Source: Treponema sp.
GTDB taxonomy: Bacteria; Spirochaetota; Spirochaetia; Treponematales; Treponemataceae
Direction: 5' to 3'
Length of the DNA: 39,790 nucleotides
NCBI GenBank assembly: GCA_022510925.1
Contig: JAFLSO010000018.1
Coordinates: 1 to 39,790, forward strand
Both the position numbers and the translations under genes were made by a program. Within the stretch, counting starts at the first letter, position 1. Each line of letters begins with the position of its first letter. Positions 1-7,900 of this stretch are shown piece by piece. The notes under the pieces were generated by a model. It searched no databases. It had not been told where the DNA came from and saw nothing but the letters and a program-made list of their open reading frames with translations.

Positions 1-695
1 ACCGCATAGGATGAGTAGCCTGAGTAGGTGGCGAATTCCGGGGCCGTTCCCCACACCTGCAGTTTTCTTCCCGGCGATGTCATATGCAGGAAAATCCAGC
101 ACGCGGCGCATACAAAAAGCGCGATGAAAAAAGATATGCTTAGCGGAGACGGGCTCATTATCTGCCTGAGCCTGAACTCGCCGCCTATGAACGGAAGCGC
201 CAGAAGGTTCTGGCTTCCGGGTCCTTTTGAGAAAGTTATAAGGCCGTCTATGAGCGGTATGATTGCGGAGGATGCCAGAAAAGATGTGAGGAGGACCTGC
301 GCTCCTCTGGTCTCCTTAAGGACTGCCGATACCAGCGCCAGTGATGCTCCTGCCGCCGTGCACAGTGCGAGCGCCAGTAAGAGCTTGGGCACCGCGGGAA
401 TCTCAAGCGGCAAGTTAAGCACCAGGCACGTGATGTAGCCTCCCAGGTAAATCTGCCCCTCGCCTCCCAGGTTCATGTTCCCGCCCTTAAGCGCCAGTCC
501 CGCTCCTGCGCCTGCCAGCATAAGGAATGACGCGGTGTTAAGCATGGTTCCCAGATAATATGGCGTGGAGAGCACTCCCGTGAAAAGAGACTCCAGTGCC
601 TGCGCGGGATTTTTGGCGCAGAACAGTATTATGAGCGCGCACACGGCGAATCCTATGAGCGGCGACAGCAGCACGCTGATTCTCTCGCTTCTCAT
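1..695 (-). CDS. ABC transporter permease of a BMP-type (nucleoside/riboflavin) importer, 3' end cut by window edge
   Basis: Reading the minus strand from an ATG at 695 gives an uninterrupted, very hydrophobic protein beginning MRSERISVLLSPLIGF and running off the left edge (about 231 residues seen). It contains the glycine-rich stretch LKGGNMNLGGEGQIYLGG, typical of BPD_transp_2 permeases (RbsC/NupP/RfuC type), within a series of membrane segments. Its ATG overlaps the stop of the upstream ATPase by four bases (ATGA), so the two are translationally coupled. It should form part of the inner-membrane channel for the substrate captured by the lipoprotein at 2160-3182. A second permease gene probably follows beyond the edge. 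The family is fairly sure; the substrate is not. Confidence 0.85.
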   Translation of the reverse strand, partial: MRSERISVLLSPLIGFAVCALIILFCAKNPAQALESLFTGVLSTPYYLGTMLNTASFLMLAGAGAGLALKGGNMNLGGEGQIYLGGYITCLVLNLPLEIPAVPKLLLALALCTAAGASLALVSAVLKETRGAQVLLTSFLASSAIIPLIDGLITFSKGPGSQNLLALPFIGGEFRLRQIMSPSPLSISFFIALFVCAACWIFLHMTSPGRKLQVWGTAPEFATYSGYSSYA

Positions 696-2137
696 GGCCT
701 CTCCTCCTTTGCGCCTGCGGAAACGTCATGCGCCAGAGCGCAGGTGCCTCCCTCCATGCTGTAGACTTTGGAGCACAGAGTGAGCGGAAAATCCTCCGCG
801 CCCAGAAGAAGAAGGCTTTTTCCCTGATGCGACAGGTCCGCGATTCTTGCGATAAGTGCCGCCTGGCTTTTGGTGTCCAGCCCCTGCATGGGATTGCACA
901 TGATTATGAGCGATGGGTCTGTCTCAAGCTCCCTTTCCAGAATGAGCCTCTGCAGCATTCCGCCCGAAAGATCCGCGCACATCTGCGATGGCTTTATGCT
1001 CACGTCCGCTTTCCTTATAAGCTCCATGGAGAAATTCTTTGTGTCTTTTCCTGTGTGGTACGCGCACAGCATCTGCTCCACGGTAAGGCGCGGGTTCGAT
1101 GCCCTGAAAGTTTTGTCGGATGGCACTATAGCGGCTCCGTTCCTCCTGAGGAATCCTGCGCTTAATTTCCTTGCGGGGATTTTCTTTGCGTGCCCTTCGT
1201 AATCTGTGAGAGTGACGCTTCCTGCGCACCTGGCCCGGCTCATGCCCGTGACAAAATCCTCCAGCGTGTCTATGGCGGATTCCTTTACTCCTGTCACGGC
1301 GCAAATCTCCCCGTAGCCGCATTCCATGCTCGCATCCAGAAGCGCCGCCTTGTTCGTGGGCTTGCATGAGCATCCTGAAAGCCTGAGGCATTCCCTGCCT
1401 GACGTGGCCGGACGGAATGTCCGTGACGAGTGCTCTGCGGCGGTCGGAAAGAAAAAATCTTTCCCGGAATCTTCTGCTACAGAGTCTTCCTTAAGGTGGA
1501 TGATTTTATTTGCGTAAGTATTAGCCTCCGCCGGGCTGTGAGTGATTACGATTATCACAGTGCCCGTTCCTGCAAGGTCAGTGAGGGACTCATAAAGTTT
1601 TCTCCGCTCATCCATCTCCAGGAACGCGGACGGCTCGTCCAGTATAAGGCACCGCGGCCTCCTCAGCAGTGACTCAAGCAGCGCGGCGTAGAATCTGGTG
1701 TTGCCGCCGGAATCCTTTACGGGGGCGTCAAGCGTGATGTCAGGGCACCAGATGTCCTTAAGGTCCAGCAGCTCCTGCGGAGTTTTCCGGGGAATGAACG
1801 TCCGCCTCAGAAAAGATTTCTCGCTTCTGCTTGATGAGAGGAAAATGTTCTCCGCCACGGTCAGCTCCGGTGCCAGAAGAGGGCGCTGCTGCACTATGCT
1901 TATGCCCGCATCCAGGGCATCCCGGGGCGAGCGGAACCGTACCGGATTACCGTCAACAAGCATTGTGCCGCCGGAAGGCTCCGTCTCTCCAGAGATTATC
2001 TTTGCCAGCGTGGATTTTCCCGCTCCGTTCTCACCCACAAGCGCATGGATTCTATGCGGCTCGAAAAGAATATTTATGCGCTCCAGGACTCTCTTGCTTC
2101 CGTAGCTCTTGCAGATATCTTTCAGCTCGATGGTCAT
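692..2137 (-). CDS. Sugar/nucleoside-type ABC transporter ATP-binding protein with two ABC domains
   Basis: A 481-residue tandem ATPase of the MglA/NupO/RfuB class that would energise the neighbouring permease. Domain 1 has a good Walker A (GENGAGKST, about residues 36-44) and a Walker B CLILDEPSAFLE, but its signature is degenerate (DSGGNTR in place of LSxGxxQ). Domain 2 has lost a recognisable Walker A (GVKESAID where GxxGxGKS is expected) yet keeps a canonical signature LSGGMLQR and a weak Walker B (LIIMCNPMQGLD). The two halves therefore complement each other, leaving one good ATP site made from domain 1 Walker A and domain 2 signature. Strong degeneration of the second Walker A is common in this family. 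It lies 22 bp downstream of the lipoprotein gene and overlaps the permease by 4 bp. Confidence 0.88.
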   Translation of the reverse strand: MTIELKDICKSYGSKRVLERINILFEPHRIHALVGENGAGKSTLAKIISGETEPSGGTMLVDGNPVRFRSPRDALDAGISIVQQRPLLAPELTVAENIFLSSSRSEKSFLRRTFIPRKTPQELLDLKDIWCPDITLDAPVKDSGGNTRFYAALLESLLRRPRCLILDEPSAFLEMDERRKLYESLTDLAGTGTVIIVITHSPAEANTYANKIIHLKEDSVAEDSGKDFFFPTAAEHSSRTFRPATSGRECLRLSGCSCKPTNKAALLDASMECGYGEICAVTGVKESAIDTLEDFVTGMSRARCAGSVTLTDYEGHAKKIPARKLSAGFLRRNGAAIVPSDKTFRASNPRLTVEQMLCAYHTGKDTKNFSMELIRKADVSIKPSQMCADLSGGMLQRLILERELETDPSLIIMCNPMQGLDTKSQAALIARIADLSHQGKSLLLLGAEDFPLTLCSKVYSMEGGTCALAHDVSAGAKEERP

Positions 2138-2159
2138 GTTCTGTCCGCGGGCTCCAGGC

Positions 2160-3182
2160 TTAAAGCTCAGGCACTTTTATGCTGCCGTTCCTCAGCCCCT
2201 CCACCAGCGCGCTCATTTTTTCCCTTATTTGCAGGGGGACGGTGGACTCATACAGGGGATCCGTCTCTATGAAATCTATGTAGCCCTCCTGCAGGCCCAC
2301 CACTTTTGTGGTTCCCCATTCTGTCTTTCCGTCCAGGAAATCCAGCAGGGCCTCCTTTGTGGCGGTCTCCTGCTTTGTGGAGCAGCTTGATATTACGGTT
2401 CCGGGCGCCTTTGCGAAAGAGTTCTCGTCTATGTAGGCCAGGTATATGCCGTGCTCTTTTGCGGAGGATATGACACCCTGAGACGCGCCGCCGCAGATGG
2501 GCATGATTACGTCCACGCCTGAGGCAGCGAGCGCATCCGTGATTTCGGCTCCCTTTGACGCGTCGTACCAGTTTCCCACCACACGGAAGTCGCAGGTGGT
2601 TCCGCCCGCAGCATCCTGCGCTCCGCGCGCATAATACGGATAGAGTATGTTGTTCATCACAGGGTATTCCTGCGCCGCTACCACAGCGACTTTATGTGTC
2701 CTGGACATAAGGCCCGAGATATAGCCGGATAGATAAGTCTGCTCCTTTTGGTTGTAGCTTATGCACGCGATGTTCGGGTTCCCCTCAAGCGCTCCGTCCA
2801 GAAAAATGAATTTTTGCTCCGGGAAACGGTCGGTGAGCGGAAGCGCTATCTCTGGCATGGAAGGGTTGGAGGAGATTATGAGGTCGTATTTTCCGGTGGC
2901 GGTCAGCGCGGTGAGCTTTGTGGCCCACTCAGCCTGATTTGTGCCCGCCTCCATTATGTGAAGGCTCACTTTCCGTCCTCCGGACGCGCCCGCATTGTGC
3001 TCCTTTACGGCCTCCTCCGCGCCCTGCGCCACATGTGCATAGGTGGGGGAGTCAGCGATGATGCCCGGCAGAAAAACCGCCACAGATATTTCCTGCCCTC
3101 TGCTTTGTTTTGAGCATGATGTCAGCGCTATGGATGCGAGCGCCGTGACCGCGATAATTGTTTTATATAAAACTTTATTCAT
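2160..3182 (-). CDS. BMP-family substrate-binding lipoprotein (PnrA/TmpC or RfuA-like)
   Basis: A 340-residue protein with a lipoprotein signal peptide: charged MNKVLYK start, hydrophobic core and lipobox LTSC with the modified Cys near residue 23. The mature part reads as a type I periplasmic binding fold of the BMP family (motifs ISVAVFLPGI, QGAEEAV, KYDLIISSNPSM, EQKFIFLDG, YLSGYISGLM, VDVIMPICGG). In treponemes this family includes the purine nucleoside receptor PnrA (TmpC) and the riboflavin receptor RfuA; the sequence alone does not let me choose. It is probably anchored to the outer leaflet of the inner membrane and delivers ligand to the ABC transporter encoded just downstream. The ATG is preceded by AAGGAG at good spacing. 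A palindrome lies inside its signal-peptide codons. Confidence 0.87.
   Translation of the reverse strand: MNKVLYKTIIAVTALASIALTSCSKQSRGQEISVAVFLPGIIADSPTYAHVAQGAEEAVKEHNAGASGGRKVSLHIMEAGTNQAEWATKLTALTATGKYDLIISSNPSMPEIALPLTDRFPEQKFIFLDGALEGNPNIACISYNQKEQTYLSGYISGLMSRTHKVAVVAAQEYPVMNNILYPYYARGAQDAAGGTTCDFRVVGNWYDASKGAEITDALAASGVDVIMPICGGASQGVISSAKEHGIYLAYIDENSFAKAPGTVISSCSTKQETATKEALLDFLDGKTEWGTTKVVGLQEGYIDFIETDPLYESTVPLQIREKMSALVEGLRNGSIKVPEL
3160..3173. promoter_or_regulatory. Candidate MarR operator: 14-bp perfect palindrome inside the lipoprotein gene start
   Basis: GTTTTATATAAAAC is a perfect 14-bp palindrome within the first codons of the BMP lipoprotein gene. Nearly the same sequence (12 of its central bases) recurs at 3658-3669 in front of the marR gene. 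Two copies flanking the regulator gene suggest operator sites for that regulator. This is inference from repetition and symmetry only. Confidence 0.45.
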
Positions 3183-3204
3183 GATGTTCTCCTTGGAACA
3201 GAAT

Positions 3205-3224
3205 ATAGTTTTATTTCAAACTAT
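3205..3224. promoter_or_regulatory. Inverted repeat between marR and the BMP lipoprotein gene
   Basis: ATAGTTT and AAACTAT form a perfect 7-bp inverted repeat separated by 6 bp. It spans the marR stop codon and the start of the intergenic gap. The AGTTT/AAACT core also appears at 3667-3682 in the marR promoter, so it may be another regulator site. A weak hairpin in the mRNA is the alternative. Confidence 0.35.
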
Positions 3225-3648
3225 TGTCAATATTCTCTGATATTTTTAAAAGCATTGAGAGAAGCTGCTGTTTTTCTTTTGCGGAGAAACCTTTGTAGCA
3301 TACCTCCAGCAGTTCCTTGGATATTCCCGTGGTGAGCTCGTTAAGTTTCCTGCCCTTGGCGGTGAGTGATATCTCCCTGACCCTGCTGTCATTCTTGGAG
3401 GGCGAGGATTTTATGAGCCCCTCATCCATAAGTTTTCTTACCAGAACTGTGGTCGTGGATTTGTCGCGGTTTATGGCGCGCGATATCTGCGACATGGTGA
3501 GCGTGGTGTTCTCGGCCAGAAGATAGAGTATGTATCCGTGCGAGGATGACCAGCTGCCTTTCGCGCTCAGTCGTTTTGACGTGAATTCCGCATTCGCGGT
3601 GTGAATGTGAGATATCAGTGCCGGAACCTGAGAGATGGTGTAATCCAT
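3211..3648 (-). CDS. MarR-family transcriptional regulator
   Basis: A 145-residue winged-helix protein of normal MarR length. The DNA-binding core is clear: TMSQISRAINRDKSTTTVL (recognition helix), VRKLMDEGLIKSS, then the wing KNDSRVREISLTAKG with the conserved D-x-R. Helices at both ends would form the dimer interface. It is the first gene of the minus-strand operon, 28 bp ahead of the BMP lipoprotein, so it most likely controls that importer and itself. Its own promoter overlaps two symmetric A/T-rich elements, which supports autoregulation. The ligand is unknown. The start ATG has AAAGGA upstream. Confidence 0.92.
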   Translation of the reverse strand: MDYTISQVPALISHIHTANAEFTSKRLSAKGSWSSSHGYILYLLAENTTLTMSQISRAINRDKSTTTVLVRKLMDEGLIKSSPSKNDSRVREISLTAKGRKLNELTTGISKELLEVCYKGFSAKEKQQLLSMLLKISENIDNSLK

Positions 3649-3657
3649 AATGAATCC

Positions 3658-3706
3658 TTTTATATAAAACTAATTTCAGTTTACATAAAAAAACTGTTTG
3701 TGTCCA
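3658..3706 (-). promoter_or_regulatory. marR operon promoter with overlapping palindromes
   Basis: On the minus strand TGGACA (3701-3706) and TAAACT (3678-3683) are separated by exactly 17 bp, giving a good sigma-70 promoter with a start near 3671 and a leader of about 23 nt that includes AAAGGA. The inverted repeat AAACT-6-AGTTT (3667-3682) overlaps the -10 box, and the palindrome TTTTATATAAAA (3658-3669) lies in the leader. Both are well placed to act as operators. Confidence 0.6.
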
Positions 3707-3751
3707 TTGGATTTTGCTGCATGAAAGAAGAGGCGCGGGCTGCCCTATGCG

Positions 3752-3780
3752 TTGACGAGCAGCCTTAAAACCTGTAAATT
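3752..3780 (+). promoter_or_regulatory. Promoter giving a leaderless transcript of the 3787 gene
   Basis: TTGACG (3752-3757), a 17-bp spacer and TAAATT (3775-3780) are followed by six bases and then the ATG at 3787. The expected start is the A of the ATG, and no Shine-Dalgarno is present. Confidence 0.7.
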
Positions 3781-3786
3781 AAAGCC

Positions 3787-4632
3787 ATGTTCGGTTTTTT
3801 TGTAAAGAAGAATTTCTGGGACTCCTGGGAGAATATAGGACACATTGTCATTGTGAACATGGTTCCGCTCGCCGTGGTGGTGGCGCTCTCTTTCCTGGGT
3901 CTCAATCTCTTTAGCTCGGAGAGCCAGGTCTCCTATGTTTCCTTAAAATTCTTTTTGTTTATAATGCTGGCATCTGTTTTGCTGAGCGTATGTTTTTTTG
4001 CCGAGGGAAAGAACGCGCTCGGCATCGCATCGTTCGGGAAAGGAAGTTTCGCGGAGTACATAAAATCCATACCGCATGTCCTGAAAGATGCAGTTCTTCT
4101 TGGAGTTGTGATAGGACTTCTCATCTGCGTGGCCCTTATAAGCCTTCCGTATTATTACCGTATGTGGCGCCCTGTGGCCGAGGACGGCTCCTCCGCGCAG
4201 ACGTACAATTTTATAGGACTTGTGCTGATGGCCTTCATAGGCTGGTTCCTGCTTCTGACTTTTCTGGCGCTTCAATGGTTCGTCCCCCTCCAGGCGATGC
4301 AGGGGAACAAATTCATAAAGGCGCTTAAAAAATGCTATATACTTCTGTTTGACAATCTGTGGTTCACGGTGGGTGTGGAGGCCGTGAATCTTTTCACTGT
4401 CTTTCTTACCGTACTGTCGCTGGGCATCCTGGGAAGCGTGGCGGGAACCGTCCTTACATGGACTAATGCCCTGCGGCTGCGCATGTACAAGTATGACTGG
4501 CAGGAAGTGAACCCGGGGCTTTCTCAGCAGGAGCTCAGGAACGTTCCGTGGAAAGAGCTTCTGGAGCGGGACGTCGCCACGTTCGGACCCCACAGTTTCA
4601 AATCATTTTTCTTTCCGTGGAGAGCGAAGTAG
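3787..4632 (+). CDS. Polytopic inner-membrane protein of unknown function (DUF624/YesL-like in outline)
   Basis: A 281-residue protein beginning MFGFFVKKNFWDSWENIGH. Hydrophobic segments lie near residues 18-40, 55-72, 100-124, 139-165 and 195-225, so about five to six membrane helices, with a soluble C-terminal tail rich in charged residues. The amino-terminal pattern (FF, NFWDSWEN, then a long helix) resembles DUF624/YesL-like proteins found next to transport genes, but I cannot assign a function. It stands alone between the MarR operon (divergent) and the CRISPR locus. The start is fixed by its promoter: the -10 hexamer ends six bases before the ATG. Confidence 0.75.
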   Translation: MFGFFVKKNFWDSWENIGHIVIVNMVPLAVVVALSFLGLNLFSSESQVSYVSLKFFLFIMLASVLLSVCFFAEGKNALGIASFGKGSFAEYIKSIPHVLKDAVLLGVVIGLLICVALISLPYYYRMWRPVAEDGSSAQTYNFIGLVLMAFIGWFLLLTFLALQWFVPLQAMQGNKFIKALKKCYILLFDNLWFTVGVEAVNLFTVFLTVLSLGILGSVAGTVLTWTNALRLRMYKYDWQEVNPGLSQQELRNVPWKELLERDVATFGPHSFKSFFFPWRAK

Positions 4633-4719
4633 GGGAGATTGGCTTTTGCGGCATGACAGCATGATTTATGTTGATGACGGAAAATTTGTCACAGGTCTGC
4701 TATTCAGCCCTCATGCTGT

Positions 4720-4845
4720 AAAAACAAAAAGAGAGCCGTAGCCCTCTTTTCTCATGTGTCCTGTTCATATTCCAGAGGAATATAAAAGCATTTTGCGGGG
4801 TCAAAAGACCCCTTGTTAGCAGGTTGACCGAACAAATTAACCAGT
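4720..4845 (-). ncRNA. tracrRNA of the type II-C CRISPR-Cas system
   Basis: The minus strand encodes a ~125-nt RNA. Its 5' part (4845-4815) is an anti-repeat. In plus orientation it reads like the crRNA repeat (GTTAGCAGGTTGACC, then GAACAAATTAACCAGT) with one inserted A, one mismatch and one change that still allows a G-U pair. Next come a perfect hairpin GGGGTC-TTTT-GACCCC (4812-4797), a second hairpin ATATTCC-TCT-GGAATAT (4783-4767), and an intrinsic terminator with a 10-bp stem around a C(UACG)G tetraloop (4750-4727) followed by a T-rich tail. The RNA would pair with the repeat part of each crRNA, allow RNase III processing and dock in Cas9. It lies just upstream of cas9 on the opposite strand and has its own promoter. 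Confidence 0.92.
4727..4750 (-). terminator. Intrinsic terminator of the tracrRNA
   Basis: Stem AAAAGAGGGC / GCTCTCTTTT (one G-U pair) closed by the very stable tetraloop TACG, followed on the minus strand by TTTTTG and more T residues down to about 4720. Confidence 0.88.
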
Positions 4846-4851
4846 GAGCAC

Positions 4852-4881
4852 AGTATATACCCATGCCGAATGATTTGTCAA
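4852..4881 (-). promoter_or_regulatory. tracrRNA promoter
   Basis: On the minus strand a perfect TTGACA (4881-4876) is followed after 18 bp by TATACT (4857-4852); the overlapping TATATA gives a 16-bp spacer. The start would fall near 4845, exactly at the edge of the anti-repeat. Confidence 0.8.
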
Positions 4882-4912
4882 ATTTATTTCTCACAAAAGC
4901 GCGTTTTCATGC

Positions 4913-4918
4913 TAAAAT
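4913..4918 (+). promoter_or_regulatory. -10 box of cas9, leaderless arrangement
   Basis: TAAAAT is followed by six bases (GACTGT) and the cas9 ATG at 4925. There is no Shine-Dalgarno. The -35 is weak (CTCACA at the 17-bp position, TTCTCA at 19). The geometry matches other genes in the window, so cas9 mRNA is probably leaderless and weakly expressed. It lies about 30 bp from the divergent tracrRNA promoter. Confidence 0.55.
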
Positions 4919-4924
4919 GACTGT

Positions 4925-7900
4925 ATGAAATATCGCTTAGGACTTGATTTAGGTACGAATTCAATCGGATGGGCAGTTTATTCTCTGGACAACGACAACA
5001 CGCCTTTAGAGCTGGCGGATATGGGAGTTCGCATTTTCTCGGACGGGCGCGACCCCAAGACAAAAGAGCCGCTTGCGGTGGAAAGACGGACGGCCCGCGG
5101 ACAGCGGAGGCTGATTTACCGCAGAAAGCTCAGAAGAAAGGCTATGTTCAGGCTCTTGCAGGAACAAGGACTTTTCCCAAAGACAAAGGAAGAGGCGCGG
5201 AAACTGAAACTGCTAAATCCTTATGAGCTTCGCGTAAAGGCGTTGGACGAAAAGCTGGAGCCGCATGAGCTTGCGCGCCTTCTCTTCAACCTTTCGGTGC
5301 GGCGCGGCTTTAAGAGCAACCGCAAGGACGGCAACAAAGAGGAGACGGAGAAATCCACCGCAAAAGAAAAACTCTCTCAAAACGATATGTGCGCAGAGCT
5401 TTCAAAGGCGATAGCGGAATCCGGGTGCAGGACGCTCGGGGAGTTCCTCTGGAAGAATCAGGAGCAGAACCACGGAATCCGTTTTGTGCCCGGCAGAATG
5501 ACCTACTACCCGCTGCGCAAAATGTACGAGGATGAGTTCAACGCCATCCGTGCTGTGCAGGAGCCGTTCTTCAAAGGGCTTGACTGGAAAGCCCTGCACA
5601 ACGCCATTTTCTACCAGCGCCCATTAAAACCGCAGGAGCGCGGAAAATGCCAGTATATGCCGGAAAAAGAGCGGACGTTCAAAGCGATGCCGTGCGCGCA
5701 GAAAGTCAGAATCTTGCAGGATGTCCGCAACCTGCATTACCAGAACGAGAAAGGAAATACGATTCCCATTTCCGAAGATGAAGAAAAAATCCTGCTTGAA
5801 CTGCTGGACTCAAAAGAGAAAGTGACGTTCGACGCGTTCAGAAAAGCGTTGAAATTAAGCGGCGCGTGCGCATTCAACTTGGAGCGAAACCGCGACTTTT
5901 TGAACGGAAACGCCACCGCCGTAAAAATGCGGCACAAAAACCGCTTCGGCGAAGTGTGGGACAGGCTCACACTTGAAGAGCAGGACGCAATCGTTGAGAA
6001 AATGATAACCGCCGACGATGACTCAGATGTACTCGAAGCCCTCGAAAAATACAATCTCAGCGACGAGCAAAAGTCGTCAATCGTAAAACTGCGACTCCAA
6101 AGCGGGACGACCATGCTTTGCAGGGAAGTTTCGGAGCAGATTGTCCACAGGATGGAGTCAGGAAGCGCATACACTTACACCGTTGCCATCGAGTCGCTCG
6201 GCTACAAGTACGCCGACCAGAGCGTGGAGCAATGCGACACGCTGCCCTATTACGGAAAAGTCCTCGTCGGCTCAACGATGGGCGCAGACCCCACAAGGGG
6301 CGAGGACGAGCCTGAGCGAAAATACGGAAAAATCTCAAATCCCACCGTCCATGTCGCGCTGAACCAGACAAGGACGGTCGTGAACGCGCTCATCCGCCAG
6401 TACGGAAAGCCCGCGCAGATTGCCATAGAACTTTCCCGCGAGCTCAAGGCAAGCCGCGAGGCAAAAAAAGCCGCGCTCAAAAAGCAGAACGAGAACAAAA
6501 AGCGCAACGAGACGCTGAACATAAAGATTTCCGACGCATACAGCATCGCCTACCCGAACCGCAACGACCGCCTCAAATACCGCCTGTGGGAAGAACTTGG
6601 CGAGGAGGGGCTTCCGCGCAAATGCCTCTACTGCGGAAAGAACATCGGCGGCGCGGAACTGTTCAGCAAGAACATCGAGATTGAGCACATCCTGCCCTAC
6701 AGCCGCACCCTCCTTGACGCTGAGTCGAACCTGACGGTGGCTCACGCAAGCTGCAACGCATTCAAAAAGGAACGCTCGCCCTACGAGGCGTTCGGCTCGT
6801 CTCCGAGCGGCTACAACTGGAACGAGATTCTTGCGCGCGCGAACGCGCTGAAAAGCCCCGCCAAACGCGGACGATTCGCGGTTGACGCAATGGAGACATT
6901 TGAGAAAGACAGCGGATTTATCGCGCGGCAGCTCACCGACAACGCATATCTTTCAAAAACGGCGAGAAGATACTTGCAGAGCGTGTGCGGCGATATATGG
7001 AGCGTGAACGGCGGCATGACAAAACTTCTGCGAGACAAGTGGGAGATTGACTCCATTCTGAAACGGAAGATTGACGACAAGGAAATCGCCTATTTCGGCC
7101 TGAAGGACGAGCAAATCGGCGAGTACAAGAAGAACCGCTACGACCACCGGCACCACGCGCTGGATGCGGCCGTCATCGCCCTCATAGACCGCTCGCTCGT
7201 AAAGGAAATCTCGACGCTCAACGCGCGTTCCCAGCGGCACCGCATAGAAGTTCCGCAGATGGCAGTACCCCGCATGGAGTTGCAGGAAAAGGCGCGGCGG
7301 ATTGTCGTGAGCCACAAGCCCGACCACGGCGCGGAAGGCAAGCTTTCCAAAGAGACCCTGCTCGGAAAAATCAAGCGGGAGATGCTTGTGGATGTCTCAA
7401 AGATTGAGGAGGACGACATCGCGCTCATAAAAAGCGACAAAGTGCGCGCCGACTTTAAGCGGACGCTTTCGGAGACAAACGACATCAAGCAGGTCAGAAA
7501 GGCGTTCAAGGATGTGTACCCGCAGGTAAAGGTTTTTAAAGAATGCTTTGTCGCGCGGACTGCCATCACATCTTTAAAAGAAAGCAACATAGCGGACATT
7601 GTGGACGGCAAGATTCGCGCCGCCCTACAGGAATTCTCGGACACGCATAAGGGTGAGAAATTCGAGAGCATAATCGAACAGTTCAGCAAGCAGACCGGCA
7701 TAAAGAAACTGCGCTGCCTGAACCGCGTGCAGACACCCATTGAAATAAACGGCGCGGTTTCCCGCTATCTTGCGCCCGAAGATTATTTTGCCGCCATTAT
7801 ATGGCAGATTCCGCCAAAGAAAGCAGGAGCGAAGCCCACATTTGAGGCGCAGTACATACGGCGGACGGAAGCAGGCAAGGACAACAAACCCAAGCCCGAT

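Noticed and set aside
28-438. Plus-strand open frame at the left edge
   Set aside because: It is antisense to a clear ABC permease reading frame on the minus strand that continues off the edge.
4700-4894. Minus-strand 64-codon open frame overlapping the tracrRNA
   Set aside because: It contains the tracrRNA promoter, anti-repeat, hairpins and terminator, lacks a ribosome site, and its peptide shows no family character.
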